From positions 1 to 64,000 of the forward strand of contig CAMTUJ010000023.1 in assembly GCA_947084925.1 (NCBI GenBank): DNA of 64,000 bases, read 5' to 3'. Shown here in pieces: positions 1-7,966 of the stretch. This stretch comes from JAGPUQ01 sp947084925 (GTDB taxonomy: Bacteria > Pseudomonadota > Gammaproteobacteria > Pseudomonadales > Porticoccaceae). Position 1 is the stretch's first letter. Each line of letters opens with the position of its first letter. The position numbers and the translations under genes are program-made. Under the pieces are notes generated by a model. It was not told the origin of the DNA, did no database searches, and was given only the letters and a program-made list of their open reading frames with translations.

Positions 1-655
1 CGTTGGTGCCGTTGGCCAGCGTGTAGGTCCACACGCCGGTGTTGCCGGCGAGCGCCAGCGCGCCGTAAGTGCCGGCGGCGCTGCCCTGGATGCTCCAGGT
101 GGCGGTGGTGCCGGTGATGTCGATGTCGGTCGAGGTCAGCGTGCCGGTGGCCGAAGAATCGGTGTCTTCTTTCACCAGGTCGGCGGCATTGTTGGCCGTG
201 CCGCTGATCACCGGCGCATCGTTCACCCCGATGACTTGCAGCGTGACGGTCGCCCAACTCAGGGTTCCATTGCCGAGACGAATTGCGTAAGTAAACGAAT
301 CAGTCCCCACTACGCCAGCACCGAGCGATTGGAAATACGCTCGGCTCGCATCGGTCATTGAGTAGGCGACCTTGCCGTCCGCAGTGAATTCGATCAGGGC
401 ACCGTGTGCGCTGAAGTTATCCCAGCCAACAATGTCCCGCGTCAGCAAGTCGGCTGAGGTGGCGGAACCTTCGTTCTCAGACCCGTCGTCCAGCGAGTAC
501 AGGGTTTTCGCCTTGCCGCCGAGATCATTCGCCATGACATCCAGGATGAAGATCTGAGTGCTGTCCTCCGTCAGCGCCGCAAAGGCGTAGGAGTCATCTT
601 TGGCCTGAGGCGTCAACGAAAACGAGGTAATAGTTCCACTGGTAATGTCAGCCAT
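1..655 (-). CDS. Cadherin-like / VCBS-repeat protein, N-terminal part (runs off left edge)
   Basis: Reading the minus strand from ATG at 655 gives 218 codons without a stop up to the window edge, so only the N-terminal part is present. There is no signal peptide at the N-terminus. A first Ig/cadherin-like unit is followed by the linker VNDAPVISG (about residue 145), which is typical between VCBS and bacterial cadherin-like repeats, and then by a second repeat with TWSIQG and GVWTYTLANG. Such proteins are usually long extracellular adhesins, often exported by a type I system through a C-terminal signal. That part would lie outside the window. A GGAGCAAGGAC ribosome-binding region precedes the ATG. 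Family assignment is firm; export route and ligand are inferred. Confidence 0.75.
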   Translation of the reverse strand, partial: MADITSGTITSFSLTPQAKDDSYAFAALTEDSTQIFILDVMANDLGGKAKTLYSLDDGSENEGSATSADLLTRDIVGWDNFSAHGALIEFTADGKVAYSMTDASRAYFQSLGAGVVGTDSFTYAIRLGNGTLSWATVTLQVIGVNDAPVISGTANNAADLVKEDTDSSATGTLTSTDIDITGTTATWSIQGSAAGTYGALALAGNTGVWTYTLANGTN

Positions 656-1369
656 GTCCTTGCTCCAAAAAATGTACCGTGCTCAAAAAGCCTTGGGGTC
701 TGCGCGCAGCCACAAGGCGGGAAGTCTCTTAACTCAAAGCGGAAGCGGAGCCATCAAGCTCCGCGTTGGGAGACGATTCCAAAATTGTCATTGCCTTCCC
801 GGTGGGCGAATCGGCTCATTCCTGGCACAACGAATCGGGACGGAAAGTAGTTCGCCGGACGGTTCGCGATCGCGGCGTGGCAGGGGTCTGTCTTGCCCGG
901 CGAAAAACCGGCGGGTCTGACGTGAATTGAGTGCCGCGACGGCGGCCAAATGGCGCAGATGACGATGGCGGCTGTTCATGGCGACTAGTCCTTATAGCGG
1001 GCGGGCGACCGGTCCGGGCTCCCGCTATTGTGCATGGCGACCAAAGTTATGTGACGTGCGTTGCAAAAACAAGACGATGGCCTTGCTTTGGTCGCCCAAT
1101 TCTACCGCTTGTCAGGCAAAGCGCCTGCCGGTGCCTGAAATCGTCGGCCGACGAACCGATGCGGCGGTTTTCTTCCCAAACCCGCCAAACAAACAAGGGT
1201 GCGTACCGGCATCCGGGAGCATGGTCAACTTCGGGCTCGCCTGATCGACATCAAGCCCGGGGTTGAATTTCCGGTTGCATGGGGTGCTAGACTTCGGGCT
1301 CTCATCTTCAACTGAACCGCCCCGCCGGGGCGCGGCCAACGATAAATCCAACCTGCGAGGACCACCACC
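656..1369. other. Intergenic region, about 700 bases, no supported gene
   Basis: This stretch separates the divergent starts of the VCBS gene and the amidohydrolase. Open frames in it are short, overlap on both strands and resemble nothing known. A hairpin with 7-bp arms GCGGAGC/GCTCCGC lies at 745-764 without a T-run. It must hold the promoters of both flanking genes, but I see no convincing -35/-10 pair; TAGACT near 1290 is only a weak candidate. Confidence 0.5.
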
Positions 1370-2500
1370 GTGAAACCCATGATATCCGCCGATTCCCACA
1401 TCGTCGAACCGCCAAACTGCTATATCGATTTCATCGAGCCCAAATACCGCGCCACCGCACCCCATATCGAGAAGAACAAGCACGGCGTCGATACCTTCGT
1501 GATTGAAGGCATGAAGCATGGGCTGCCGCTCGGCCTGCTGGCCGGCGCCGGCATTCCGCCGGCGCAGTTACGGGCCCAGCGCAGCGCCAATTTTGCCGAC
1601 CTGGCCCGTGGCAGCTGGGACCCCAAGAGCCGCATCGCGATTCAGGACGAAGAGAATATCTGCGCCGAGATCATCTACGCGTCCGTAGGCATGGTGATGT
1701 GCAGCCACCCCGATTTCGCCTACAAATCGGCCTGTTTTCAGGCCTACAACCGCTGGCTGCAGACCTTCTGTGCCGGCGCGCCCAAGCGCCTGTTCGGGCT
1801 GGCGCAAACGGCGGTGGCCTCGGTCGACGAAGCGATCGCCGACTTTCGGCGCGCCAAGGAGATGGGCATGGTCGGCATGATGATGACCGGCAATCCCCAG
1901 CACGAGGACTACGACCACCCCGATTACGACGCGCTCTGGCAGTGTGCCGTCGATCTCGATCTGCCGATCTGCTTTCACATTCTCACTTCCAGCGATCACG
2001 GCGTCGAAACCGCGTTCAAGGCCGAGCGCGGCCATGCCGCCAACGGCTTCATGAACATCATCCGCGGCGTGCAGAACGTGATGGGCGTGTTTCTCTTCGG
2101 CGGCGTCTTCGAGCGCCACCCCAAGCTCAAGATGGTGGTGGCCGAGGGCGACGCCGGCTGGGTACCGCATTATATGTACCGCGCCGATCACGCCGCCGAG
2201 CGGCTGGGTACCGGACTTGAGCGTTTCATCAGCAAAAAGCCCAGCACCTATGTCGCCAACAATGTCTGGTTCACCTTCCAGGACGACGCCACCGCCTACC
2301 AGACCGAGGTGCTGGTGGGCGACAAGGCGCTCGCGGACAGCGGCCGCCTGATCTGGGCCAGCGATTACCCGCACACGGATTCGACCTATCCGCGCTCGCT
2401 GGACATACTGACGCGCCAGATGGCGCGCCTCACCGAGACGCAGCGCAATGCCATCGTGCATGACAACGTGAAGCAACTGTTCAAGCTGCCGGTACAGTAG
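1370..2500 (+). CDS. Amidohydrolase family protein (Amidohydro_2 type)
   Basis: A 376-residue TIM-barrel metal hydrolase of the amidohydrolase-2 family (related to ACMS decarboxylase and gamma-resorcylate decarboxylase). Visible metal or catalytic residues are the N-terminal DSH (residues 8-10), the CFH histidine near residue 203 and the WASDYPH aspartate near residue 332. The family carries out hydrolysis or non-oxidative decarboxylation of aromatic or cyclic substrates; the substrate here cannot be told. The start is GTG at 1370 with GAGGA about 9 bases upstream; an in-frame ATG follows at 1379. It stands alone on the plus strand and is followed by a palindromic repeat. Confidence 0.85.
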   Translation: MKPMISADSHIVEPPNCYIDFIEPKYRATAPHIEKNKHGVDTFVIEGMKHGLPLGLLAGAGIPPAQLRAQRSANFADLARGSWDPKSRIAIQDEENICAEIIYASVGMVMCSHPDFAYKSACFQAYNRWLQTFCAGAPKRLFGLAQTAVASVDEAIADFRRAKEMGMVGMMMTGNPQHEDYDHPDYDALWQCAVDLDLPICFHILTSSDHGVETAFKAERGHAANGFMNIIRGVQNVMGVFLFGGVFERHPKLKMVVAEGDAGWVPHYMYRADHAAERLGTGLERFISKKPSTYVANNVWFTFQDDATAYQTEVLVGDKALADSGRLIWASDYPHTDSTYPRSLDILTRQMARLTETQRNAIVHDNVKQLFKLPVQ

Positions 2501-2528
2501 TTAAGGATGCTCTGAATGACCCTGTAAT

Positions 2529-2623
2529 CGTCATTCCCACACAGTGCCTGCCCCCGCGAAAGAGGCGGCAGGCATCCAGGGTGCTCGAAGTATTCTGGAT
2601 ACCCGCCTGCGCGGGTATGACGG
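2529..2623. repeat. Dispersed palindromic repeat, copy 1
   Basis: An imperfect inverted repeat of about 95 bases. The outer arms are CGTCATTCCC and GGGTATGACG, with an inner hairpin around CCCCGCGAAAGAGG. It shares the segment AGTGCCTGCCCCCGCGAA with copy 2 and the same arm design with copies at 3341-3461 and 45774-45875. It sits between the convergent ends of the amidohydrolase and tetR, where it may act as a bidirectional terminator. Confidence 0.75.
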
Positions 2624-2642
2624 TTGTTCGGAGCATCCCTTG

Positions 2643-3290
2643 CTACTTTCCGACGCAGGCACCCGGCACCGGCTGGTACCGGGCCAAAAACAGCGCCACC
2701 GCGCGCGCGACCGTGGACGCGCGCTGGTCGGGGCTGGGAATCTCGACACCCAGCAGCGCTTTTTGGTGCAGGTCGGAACGCACCAGGCTGAGGAATTCCC
2801 GCGCCACGACTTCAGGTCCCGGTGCGGCGGGCAGTTCCCCGCCTCCCAGAGCACCCAGATAATCGGCCAGTTGCGTCGCTACCTGGCCGGGGCCACGTTC
2901 ATAAAAAACCCGCGCCAGATCGGGGAAGTTGGCGCCCTCCGCGATCACCATCCGGTAGAGCGCCAGGCTCTGGGGCTGCACCAGCACATCGAGATAGGTC
3001 TGTCCGAAGCGGGCGAGCGTCGCCGCCAGATCCTGCGCGCCATCGGCAACGCCGAGCCGCTGATGTTCGATGGGGGCTGTCATCCGGGCGACGAGCGCCG
3101 TGATGATTTCCGCGAACAGATCCGCCTTGCAGCCAAAATGGCGGTAAACCGTTCCTTTGGAACCGCCCGCGCGCTGCACGATACGGTCGACGCTCGCACC
3201 CGCATAGCCGAGTTCCATGAACACCTCGGTGGCGGCTTCGAGAATCGCCGCGCGTCGGGTATCGCCGCGCGTGGGCACCGGTGACTGCAT
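2643..3290 (-). CDS. TetR/AcrR-family transcriptional regulator
   Basis: A 215-residue protein with an N-terminal TetR helix-turn-helix (about residues 10-56, including ASVDRIVQRAGGSKGTVYRHF) and a long helical ligand-binding C-terminal domain of AcrR type. Members usually repress a neighbouring gene until a ligand binds. The gene is divergent from the EmrA/EmrB-like efflux pair at 3670-6377, which makes that pair its likely target. A cluster of GTAC half-sites at 3552-3565 upstream of the pump genes is a candidate operator. Family is certain; the regulated gene and ligand are inferred from position. Confidence 0.88.
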   Translation of the reverse strand: MQSPVPTRGDTRRAAILEAATEVFMELGYAGASVDRIVQRAGGSKGTVYRHFGCKADLFAEIITALVARMTAPIEHQRLGVADGAQDLAATLARFGQTYLDVLVQPQSLALYRMVIAEGANFPDLARVFYERGPGQVATQLADYLGALGGGELPAAPGPEVVAREFLSLVRSDLHQKALLGVEIPSPDQRASTVARAVALFLARYQPVPGACVGK

Positions 3291-3340
3291 GATCTTGTCC
3301 CTGTTGCGGTGGGCTGGTCAGCGTGAATCCCGTAACAACG

Positions 3341-3461
3341 CCTCTAAAATCCACTTTTCGTCGTTCCCGCGCAGTGCCTGCCCCCGCGAAGGCGGGGCGA
3401 GAACCCAGCAAAAACCAAGCACTGGATGCCCGCTTCCGCGGGCATGACGGATTTTTAGAGG
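3341..3461. repeat. Dispersed palindromic repeat, copy 2 (extended arms)
   Basis: Same family as copy 1 (core 3359-3450). Here the inverted repeat extends outward: CCTCTAAAATCC at 3341-3352 pairs with GGATTTTTAGAGG at 3449-3461. It lies in the 379-base intergenic region between tetR and the divergent efflux genes; apart from it and the GTAC cluster downstream I see nothing else in that gap. Confidence 0.75.
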
Positions 3462-3547
3462 TGCCCGTAACTCGCATAACTGCGGTGAATGTGGCCAGCG
3501 CAAGCGCGATTTACGCAAAGAGGTTGCGCGAACTCCGTCCCCACTGA

Positions 3548-3566
3548 TACCGTACCGTACAGTACC
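3548..3566 (+). promoter_or_regulatory. Candidate TetR operator (three GTAC half-sites)
   Basis: GTAC occurs at 3552-3555, 3557-3560 and 3562-3565 with single-base spacers, giving overlapping inverted repeats of the form GTACnGTAC. This short symmetric element is about 105 bases upstream of the hlyD-like start and overlaps a possible -10 (GATACC, 16 bases after TTGCGC). A TetR dimer site is a reasonable inference. Confidence 0.4.
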
Positions 3567-3669
3567 ATTCAAACCATAACAACGGCCCCAGGGGACTCGG
3601 CACCCCGGGACTCCATCGCCGGGCTATTACCGGGCCAGCCTCCCACCACTGCAACAGGTATCGCGAATC

Positions 3670-4740
3670 ATGAAGCGCAGGCTGATTCTGGCATTACTGG
3701 GCATTGTCGCTCTGACGGCGATCATCGTGACGGTCAAACACTGGTGGTTCGAAGGTCGCTACTGGGAGAGCACCAACAACGCCTACCTGCGCGCCGACAT
3801 CACGGTCATCAGCTCCCGCGTCGCCGGGCCGGTGGCGGAGGTCTTTGTCAAGGAGAACCAGCATGTCAGCGCCGGCGACATTCTCTATGCCCTCGACAAG
3901 TCCGCCTATACCGCGCGCCGCGATCGCGCCAGGGCACTGGTGGCGCAACGCACGGCGGAACTGGAGCACCTGCAAACCCGGTTGGCACACCAGGGCGCCG
4001 CCATCAACGCCAAGGAACCCGAAGTGCTGACCGCGCGCGCCGAACTGGAGCGTACCCGCCAGGATCTGATTCGCGCCGAAGTGCTGCAAACCAAGGGCTT
4101 CACCGACCGCCAGCGCTACGACCACGCCCGCACCGATGTCGCCCGCGCCGAATCCGAACTGGGTCGTACCCAGGCCAACCTCGCCGCCGAGCGGGCCCAG
4201 CTCGGCGTGTTGTCGGATGAAGCCGCCGAACTCAAGGCCGCTCAGGAACTGGCACAAGCCGAGCTGCGCCTGACGGAAATCGATCTGTACCTCACCGATG
4301 TGCGGGCGCCGACCGCCGGCATCGTCGGCAACAAACAAGTCGAGCCCGGGGAATACTCCCAGACAGGCGTGCGCAAGCTGGCCCTGGTGGACCTCGACGA
4401 TATCTGGGTGAGCGCCAACTTCAAGGAAACCCAGTTGACCAAGGTACTGCCCGGACAAAAGGCCGTCGTCGATGTCGACGCCTTCCCCGACGAGCACTTC
4501 GCGGGCGTCGTGGAGAGCGTGTCGCCTGCGAGCGGCGCCGAGTTCAGTCTGCTGCCGCCGGATAACGCCACCGGCAATTTCACCAAGATCGTGCAGCGCG
4601 TGCCGGTCAAGATCGTCCTCGACCACAGCAACCCGATGGTCGCGCGGTTGCGGCCCGGCATGTCGGTGATCGCCCATATCGACACCCGCGACGGCGGGGA
4701 AGCCGATAACAAAAAACTCGCGCAGGATGACGGTTCCTGA
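3670..4740 (+). CDS. HlyD/EmrA-family membrane fusion protein
   Basis: A 356-residue periplasmic adaptor with one N-terminal membrane anchor (about residues 4-20). A lipoyl-like half (SSRVAGPVAEVFVKENQHV), a long alpha-helical hairpin and the second lipoyl half (DVRAPTAGIVGNKQVEPGEY) follow, then a beta-barrel domain with VDVDAFPDEHFAGVVESVSP. Such proteins bridge an inner-membrane transporter to an outer-membrane channel. It is followed 44 bases later by a DHA2-type permease, the usual EmrA-EmrB arrangement. The outer-membrane partner is not in the window. The nearby TetR gene probably controls the operon. Confidence 0.9.
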   Translation: MKRRLILALLGIVALTAIIVTVKHWWFEGRYWESTNNAYLRADITVISSRVAGPVAEVFVKENQHVSAGDILYALDKSAYTARRDRARALVAQRTAELEHLQTRLAHQGAAINAKEPEVLTARAELERTRQDLIRAEVLQTKGFTDRQRYDHARTDVARAESELGRTQANLAAERAQLGVLSDEAAELKAAQELAQAELRLTEIDLYLTDVRAPTAGIVGNKQVEPGEYSQTGVRKLALVDLDDIWVSANFKETQLTKVLPGQKAVVDVDAFPDEHFAGVVESVSPASGAEFSLLPPDNATGNFTKIVQRVPVKIVLDHSNPMVARLRPGMSVIAHIDTRDGGEADNKKLAQDDGS

Positions 4741-4784
4741 GTGCGCGATAACCTCACACGGACAGCCTCCGCAACCTTACCCCA

Positions 4785-6377
4785 GTGAGCGGCGCGGCCA
4801 CCACGGCGGCACCGACCGCCGCAACCCGTGATCAGGTTTCCCTCGGCACCTGGCTCACCGTGTTCGGCGGCGTGCTGGGCGCCTTTATCGCCGTTCTCAA
4901 CATCCACATCACCAACGCCTCGCTGAAGGACATCCAGGGCGCGCTGGGCGCGACCCTCGAAGAGGGCTCCTTCATCTCCACCGCCTATCTGACGGCGGAA
5001 ATTGTGGTGATCCCCATCACCGGCTGGCTCACCCAGGTGTTCGGGCTGCGGCGCTACATTCTCTGGAATACCGTGCTGTTCATGTTCTTCACGACGCTCT
5101 GCGCGACGGCCTGGAACCTGGAATCCATGCTGGTATTCCGCGCCCTGGCGGGGCTCTCCGGAGGTACGCTGATTCCACTGTCCTTCGCGATCATCCTGAC
5201 CCTGCTGCCCGCCAGCAAACAGGCGATCGGCATGGGCATGTTCGCTCTGACGGCCACCCAGGCACCCACCATCGGTCCGACGCTCGGCGGTTATCTGTCG
5301 GAAAATTTCGGCTGGGAAACCATCTTTTACCTTCAGCTCGTCCCCACCAGCATCATGTTCTTCCTGCTCTGGCGCGGACTGAAACCGGCAGCCAGCAATC
5401 TGGCCCTGCTGAAAAAAGGCGACTGGTGGGGCATCGCCACCATGGCGGTAGGGCTCGGCACCCTCGAAATCGTGCTGGAAGAAGGCAGTCGCAAGGACTG
5501 GCTGGAATCCGATTTCATCGCGCGCGGCGCGGTGCTCGCCGGGGTGAGCCTGCTGTTGTTCCTGATCATCGAGTTGACCAGCAAAAGTCCCTTTATCAAC
5601 CTGCGTCTGATGGCGCGGCGCAATTTCGGGCTCGCCAACATCGTCAATGTGGTGCTGGGGCTCGGGCTCTATGGGTCGGTGTTCATCATGCCGCTGTATC
5701 TGACCCAGGTGCACGGCTACAACGCGCTCCAGATCGGCCAGGTGATGATGTGGATCGGGCTGCCGCAACTGGTGATGGTGCCCATCGTTTTGCGTCTGAT
5801 GAAAGTCGTGGATTTGCGCATCCTGCTCGCCATCGGCGCCGGCGTGTTCGGTTTGAGCTGCCTGCTCAATATCCACATGACGACCGACTACGCCTACGAC
5901 AGCATTGTGATACCGCACCTCATCCGCGGCCTTGGCATGCCGTTCATCATGATCCCGCTGTCGGTGATCGGCACTGCGGGTATCGAACCGGCGCAGGTAG
6001 GCTCCGCGTCGGGACTGTTCAACGTGATGCGCAATCTGGGCGGCTCCATCGGCATCGCGCTGCTGGCGACTTTTGTCACCGTGCGCGAGCACTTCCACTC
6101 CAACCAGATTCTGGAGTCGGTCTCGCTCTACAACCCCATCACCCAGGAACGCCTGCAGGCCATGACCGGGTATTTCGCGTCCTTGGGCGCCGATCCGGAA
6201 CTGGCCCAGCAGCAGGCACTGCTGGCCATCGACGCCGTGGCGCGCCGGCAAAGTCAGGTGATGGCGTTCAACGATGCGTTCTATGTGATCGGCACCGCTT
6301 TCATCATCAGCCTGCTGGTCATCGCCTGCCTCAAGAAAGCACCGGCCGCGGGGAGCCACCCACCCGCGGCGGACTGA
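4785..6377 (+). CDS. DHA2-family (EmrB-type) MFS multidrug efflux permease
   Basis: A 530-residue, very hydrophobic protein with the roughly 14 membrane helices of the DHA2 drug:proton antiporters. Family-like segments include FISTAYLTAEIVVIPITGWL and an early loop with LRRYILWN. Membrane helices start near residue 22 after a hydrophilic tail. With the preceding HlyD-like adaptor it would form a tripartite efflux pump. The start used is GTG at 4785; no in-frame ATG is available near the first helix. The substrate is unknown. Confidence 0.9.
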   Translation: MSGAATTAAPTAATRDQVSLGTWLTVFGGVLGAFIAVLNIHITNASLKDIQGALGATLEEGSFISTAYLTAEIVVIPITGWLTQVFGLRRYILWNTVLFMFFTTLCATAWNLESMLVFRALAGLSGGTLIPLSFAIILTLLPASKQAIGMGMFALTATQAPTIGPTLGGYLSENFGWETIFYLQLVPTSIMFFLLWRGLKPAASNLALLKKGDWWGIATMAVGLGTLEIVLEEGSRKDWLESDFIARGAVLAGVSLLLFLIIELTSKSPFINLRLMARRNFGLANIVNVVLGLGLYGSVFIMPLYLTQVHGYNALQIGQVMMWIGLPQLVMVPIVLRLMKVVDLRILLAIGAGVFGLSCLLNIHMTTDYAYDSIVIPHLIRGLGMPFIMIPLSVIGTAGIEPAQVGSASGLFNVMRNLGGSIGIALLATFVTVREHFHSNQILESVSLYNPITQERLQAMTGYFASLGADPELAQQQALLAIDAVARRQSQVMAFNDAFYVIGTAFIISLLVIACLKKAPAAGSHPPAAD

Positions 6378-6395
6378 CGGCTTGTTGAAAAGCCG

Positions 6396-7817
6396 TCAAA
6401 GATACGGCGAAAACAGCCAGCACAGCGCATCGCGGGTACGCACGGCAAGCGCGCGCCCAGCCAGTTCGGCATCGGTAACCGGGCGCGAACGCGCGACCAG
6501 GGCATCGAATACGCCGCTCATTTCAGCGCCAAACGCCGGGTCGAACACCTCCACACCGAGTTCATAGTTGAGCCGTAAACTGCGCGGATCGATGTTCGCC
6601 GATCCCACCAGCACATAGCCTTCATCCACCACCAGCAGCTTGCCGTGGTTGAACGGCGCGGGCTGGTAGAACACGCGGACTTCCCGGTGGAGCAGCTCCC
6701 AGAGCAGGTTGCGGGTCGCCCAGTGCACATAGGGCAGATTGCTCCGCGCCGGCAACAGGATGGTCACCGCGACGCCGCGCAACGCCGCACTCTGCAGGCT
6801 GGCAATCAGTTCCCGTGACGGCAGAAAATACGGCGTCATGATCCGCACACTGCGCCGCGCGGCGCTGACGGCAGACTGCAATACCAGCGCGAGCTGATCG
6901 AGATTCTCGTCGGGTCCGTCCGCGATCACCCGGCACTGACTGGGCCCCGCCACGGCGGATGCATCCGCCGAAATTTCCTTCGCGTCCGCTGCGGCCGATC
7001 GATCACCGCCCGCCTGCCGCCAGGTATCGTTGAACACGCGCTGCAGGTCGGCGACTACCGGTCCCCGCAACTGAAAGTGCAGATCGGCCACCGGATGTTT
7101 GATGCGCGGCGGGACCAGCAGATGGCGATCCCCGATATTGATACCACCGGCAAATGCCACTGCCCCGTCCACTACGAGCAGCTTGCGATGATTGCGCAGA
7201 TTGACGGCCAGATTGAGTGGCAGCAGCCGGGGTGCATTGAAGGATCGGGCGTCGAGACCGCCGCGCCGCAGACGTCGGCGAATACCGGGGGAATACCATT
7301 CGCCCATCCCGTCCAGCAGCACGCGCACCCGCACTCCACGCTGCTGCGCGGCCACCAGCGTATCCACAAACCGGTGTCCGGTCGCATTGTTTTCGAAGAT
7401 GTAGGTCGAAAGATCGACACCGACCGTGGCGGCGGCGATGGCTTCGAGCATGGCGGGATAGGCCTGCTCGCCATTGTGGAGCGCGACAATGCGATTGCCC
7501 GGCCGCAGCGGCATGCCACTGATGACCGCCCCGGCGCGCGCCAGATCGGACAGCTCCGACAGACAGGCATCGCCGGGGCTGCGCGGATGCGCGCTCGCCG
7601 CCGGCGACGGACGACTGCCGCGGCGCGCCCGCGCGCGCACCCGGTTGATGCCGAACAACAGATACGCTACCGGCCCCGCGATCGGCAACCCGAGCGCGAC
7701 GACCATCCAGCCGAGTGCCGAACGCGAATCGCGCTTGTTCAGCAATGCGTGCCAGGCCGCGCCCAGGCCCAGCAGCGTCTGCACGGCCAGCAGCACCCAG
7801 CCCCAGTTCGGTGTCAT
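6396..7817 (-). CDS. cls: Cardiolipin synthase (phospholipase D superfamily)
   Basis: A 473-residue ClsA-like enzyme that joins two phosphatidylglycerols to make cardiolipin at the inner membrane. Two N-terminal membrane helices (about residues 5-25 and 36-58) precede two PLD domains, each with an HKD motif: NHRKLLVVDGAVAFAGG in the first half and NHGKLLVVDEGYVLVGSAN in the second. The length matches the family. It is convergent with the efflux operon (18 bases between ends) and divergent from fadH. ClsA versus ClsB subtype is not fully resolved, but the N-terminal helices favour ClsA. Confidence 0.9.
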   Translation of the reverse strand: MTPNWGWVLLAVQTLLGLGAAWHALLNKRDSRSALGWMVVALGLPIAGPVAYLLFGINRVRARARRGSRPSPAASAHPRSPGDACLSELSDLARAGAVISGMPLRPGNRIVALHNGEQAYPAMLEAIAAATVGVDLSTYIFENNATGHRFVDTLVAAQQRGVRVRVLLDGMGEWYSPGIRRRLRRGGLDARSFNAPRLLPLNLAVNLRNHRKLLVVDGAVAFAGGINIGDRHLLVPPRIKHPVADLHFQLRGPVVADLQRVFNDTWRQAGGDRSAAADAKEISADASAVAGPSQCRVIADGPDENLDQLALVLQSAVSAARRSVRIMTPYFLPSRELIASLQSAALRGVAVTILLPARSNLPYVHWATRNLLWELLHREVRVFYQPAPFNHGKLLVVDEGYVLVGSANIDPRSLRLNYELGVEVFDPAFGAEMSGVFDALVARSRPVTDAELAGRALAVRTRDALCWLFSPYL

Positions 7818-7966
7818 CGCGGCGCCCGCGCGTCATTCATGGCGAGACCCATCCGTTCAGGGCGAAGTCCGCATTGTAGCCGCGCCCGGCTAGGCCGAAG
7901 GCCGTGCGCTGAAGTATGATTCCGGCGTTTTGTCGCGCCGCGCCTGTTTTCCGCCGAGGACTTTCG

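Noticed and set aside
788..1519. Several small frames in the left intergenic region and start of the amidohydrolase
   Set aside because: No similarity, no ribosome-binding sites, mutual overlap.
4242..6359. Long minus-strand open frame opposite the EmrB-like permease
   Set aside because: Antisense shadow; charged, His/Gln-rich product with no domain.
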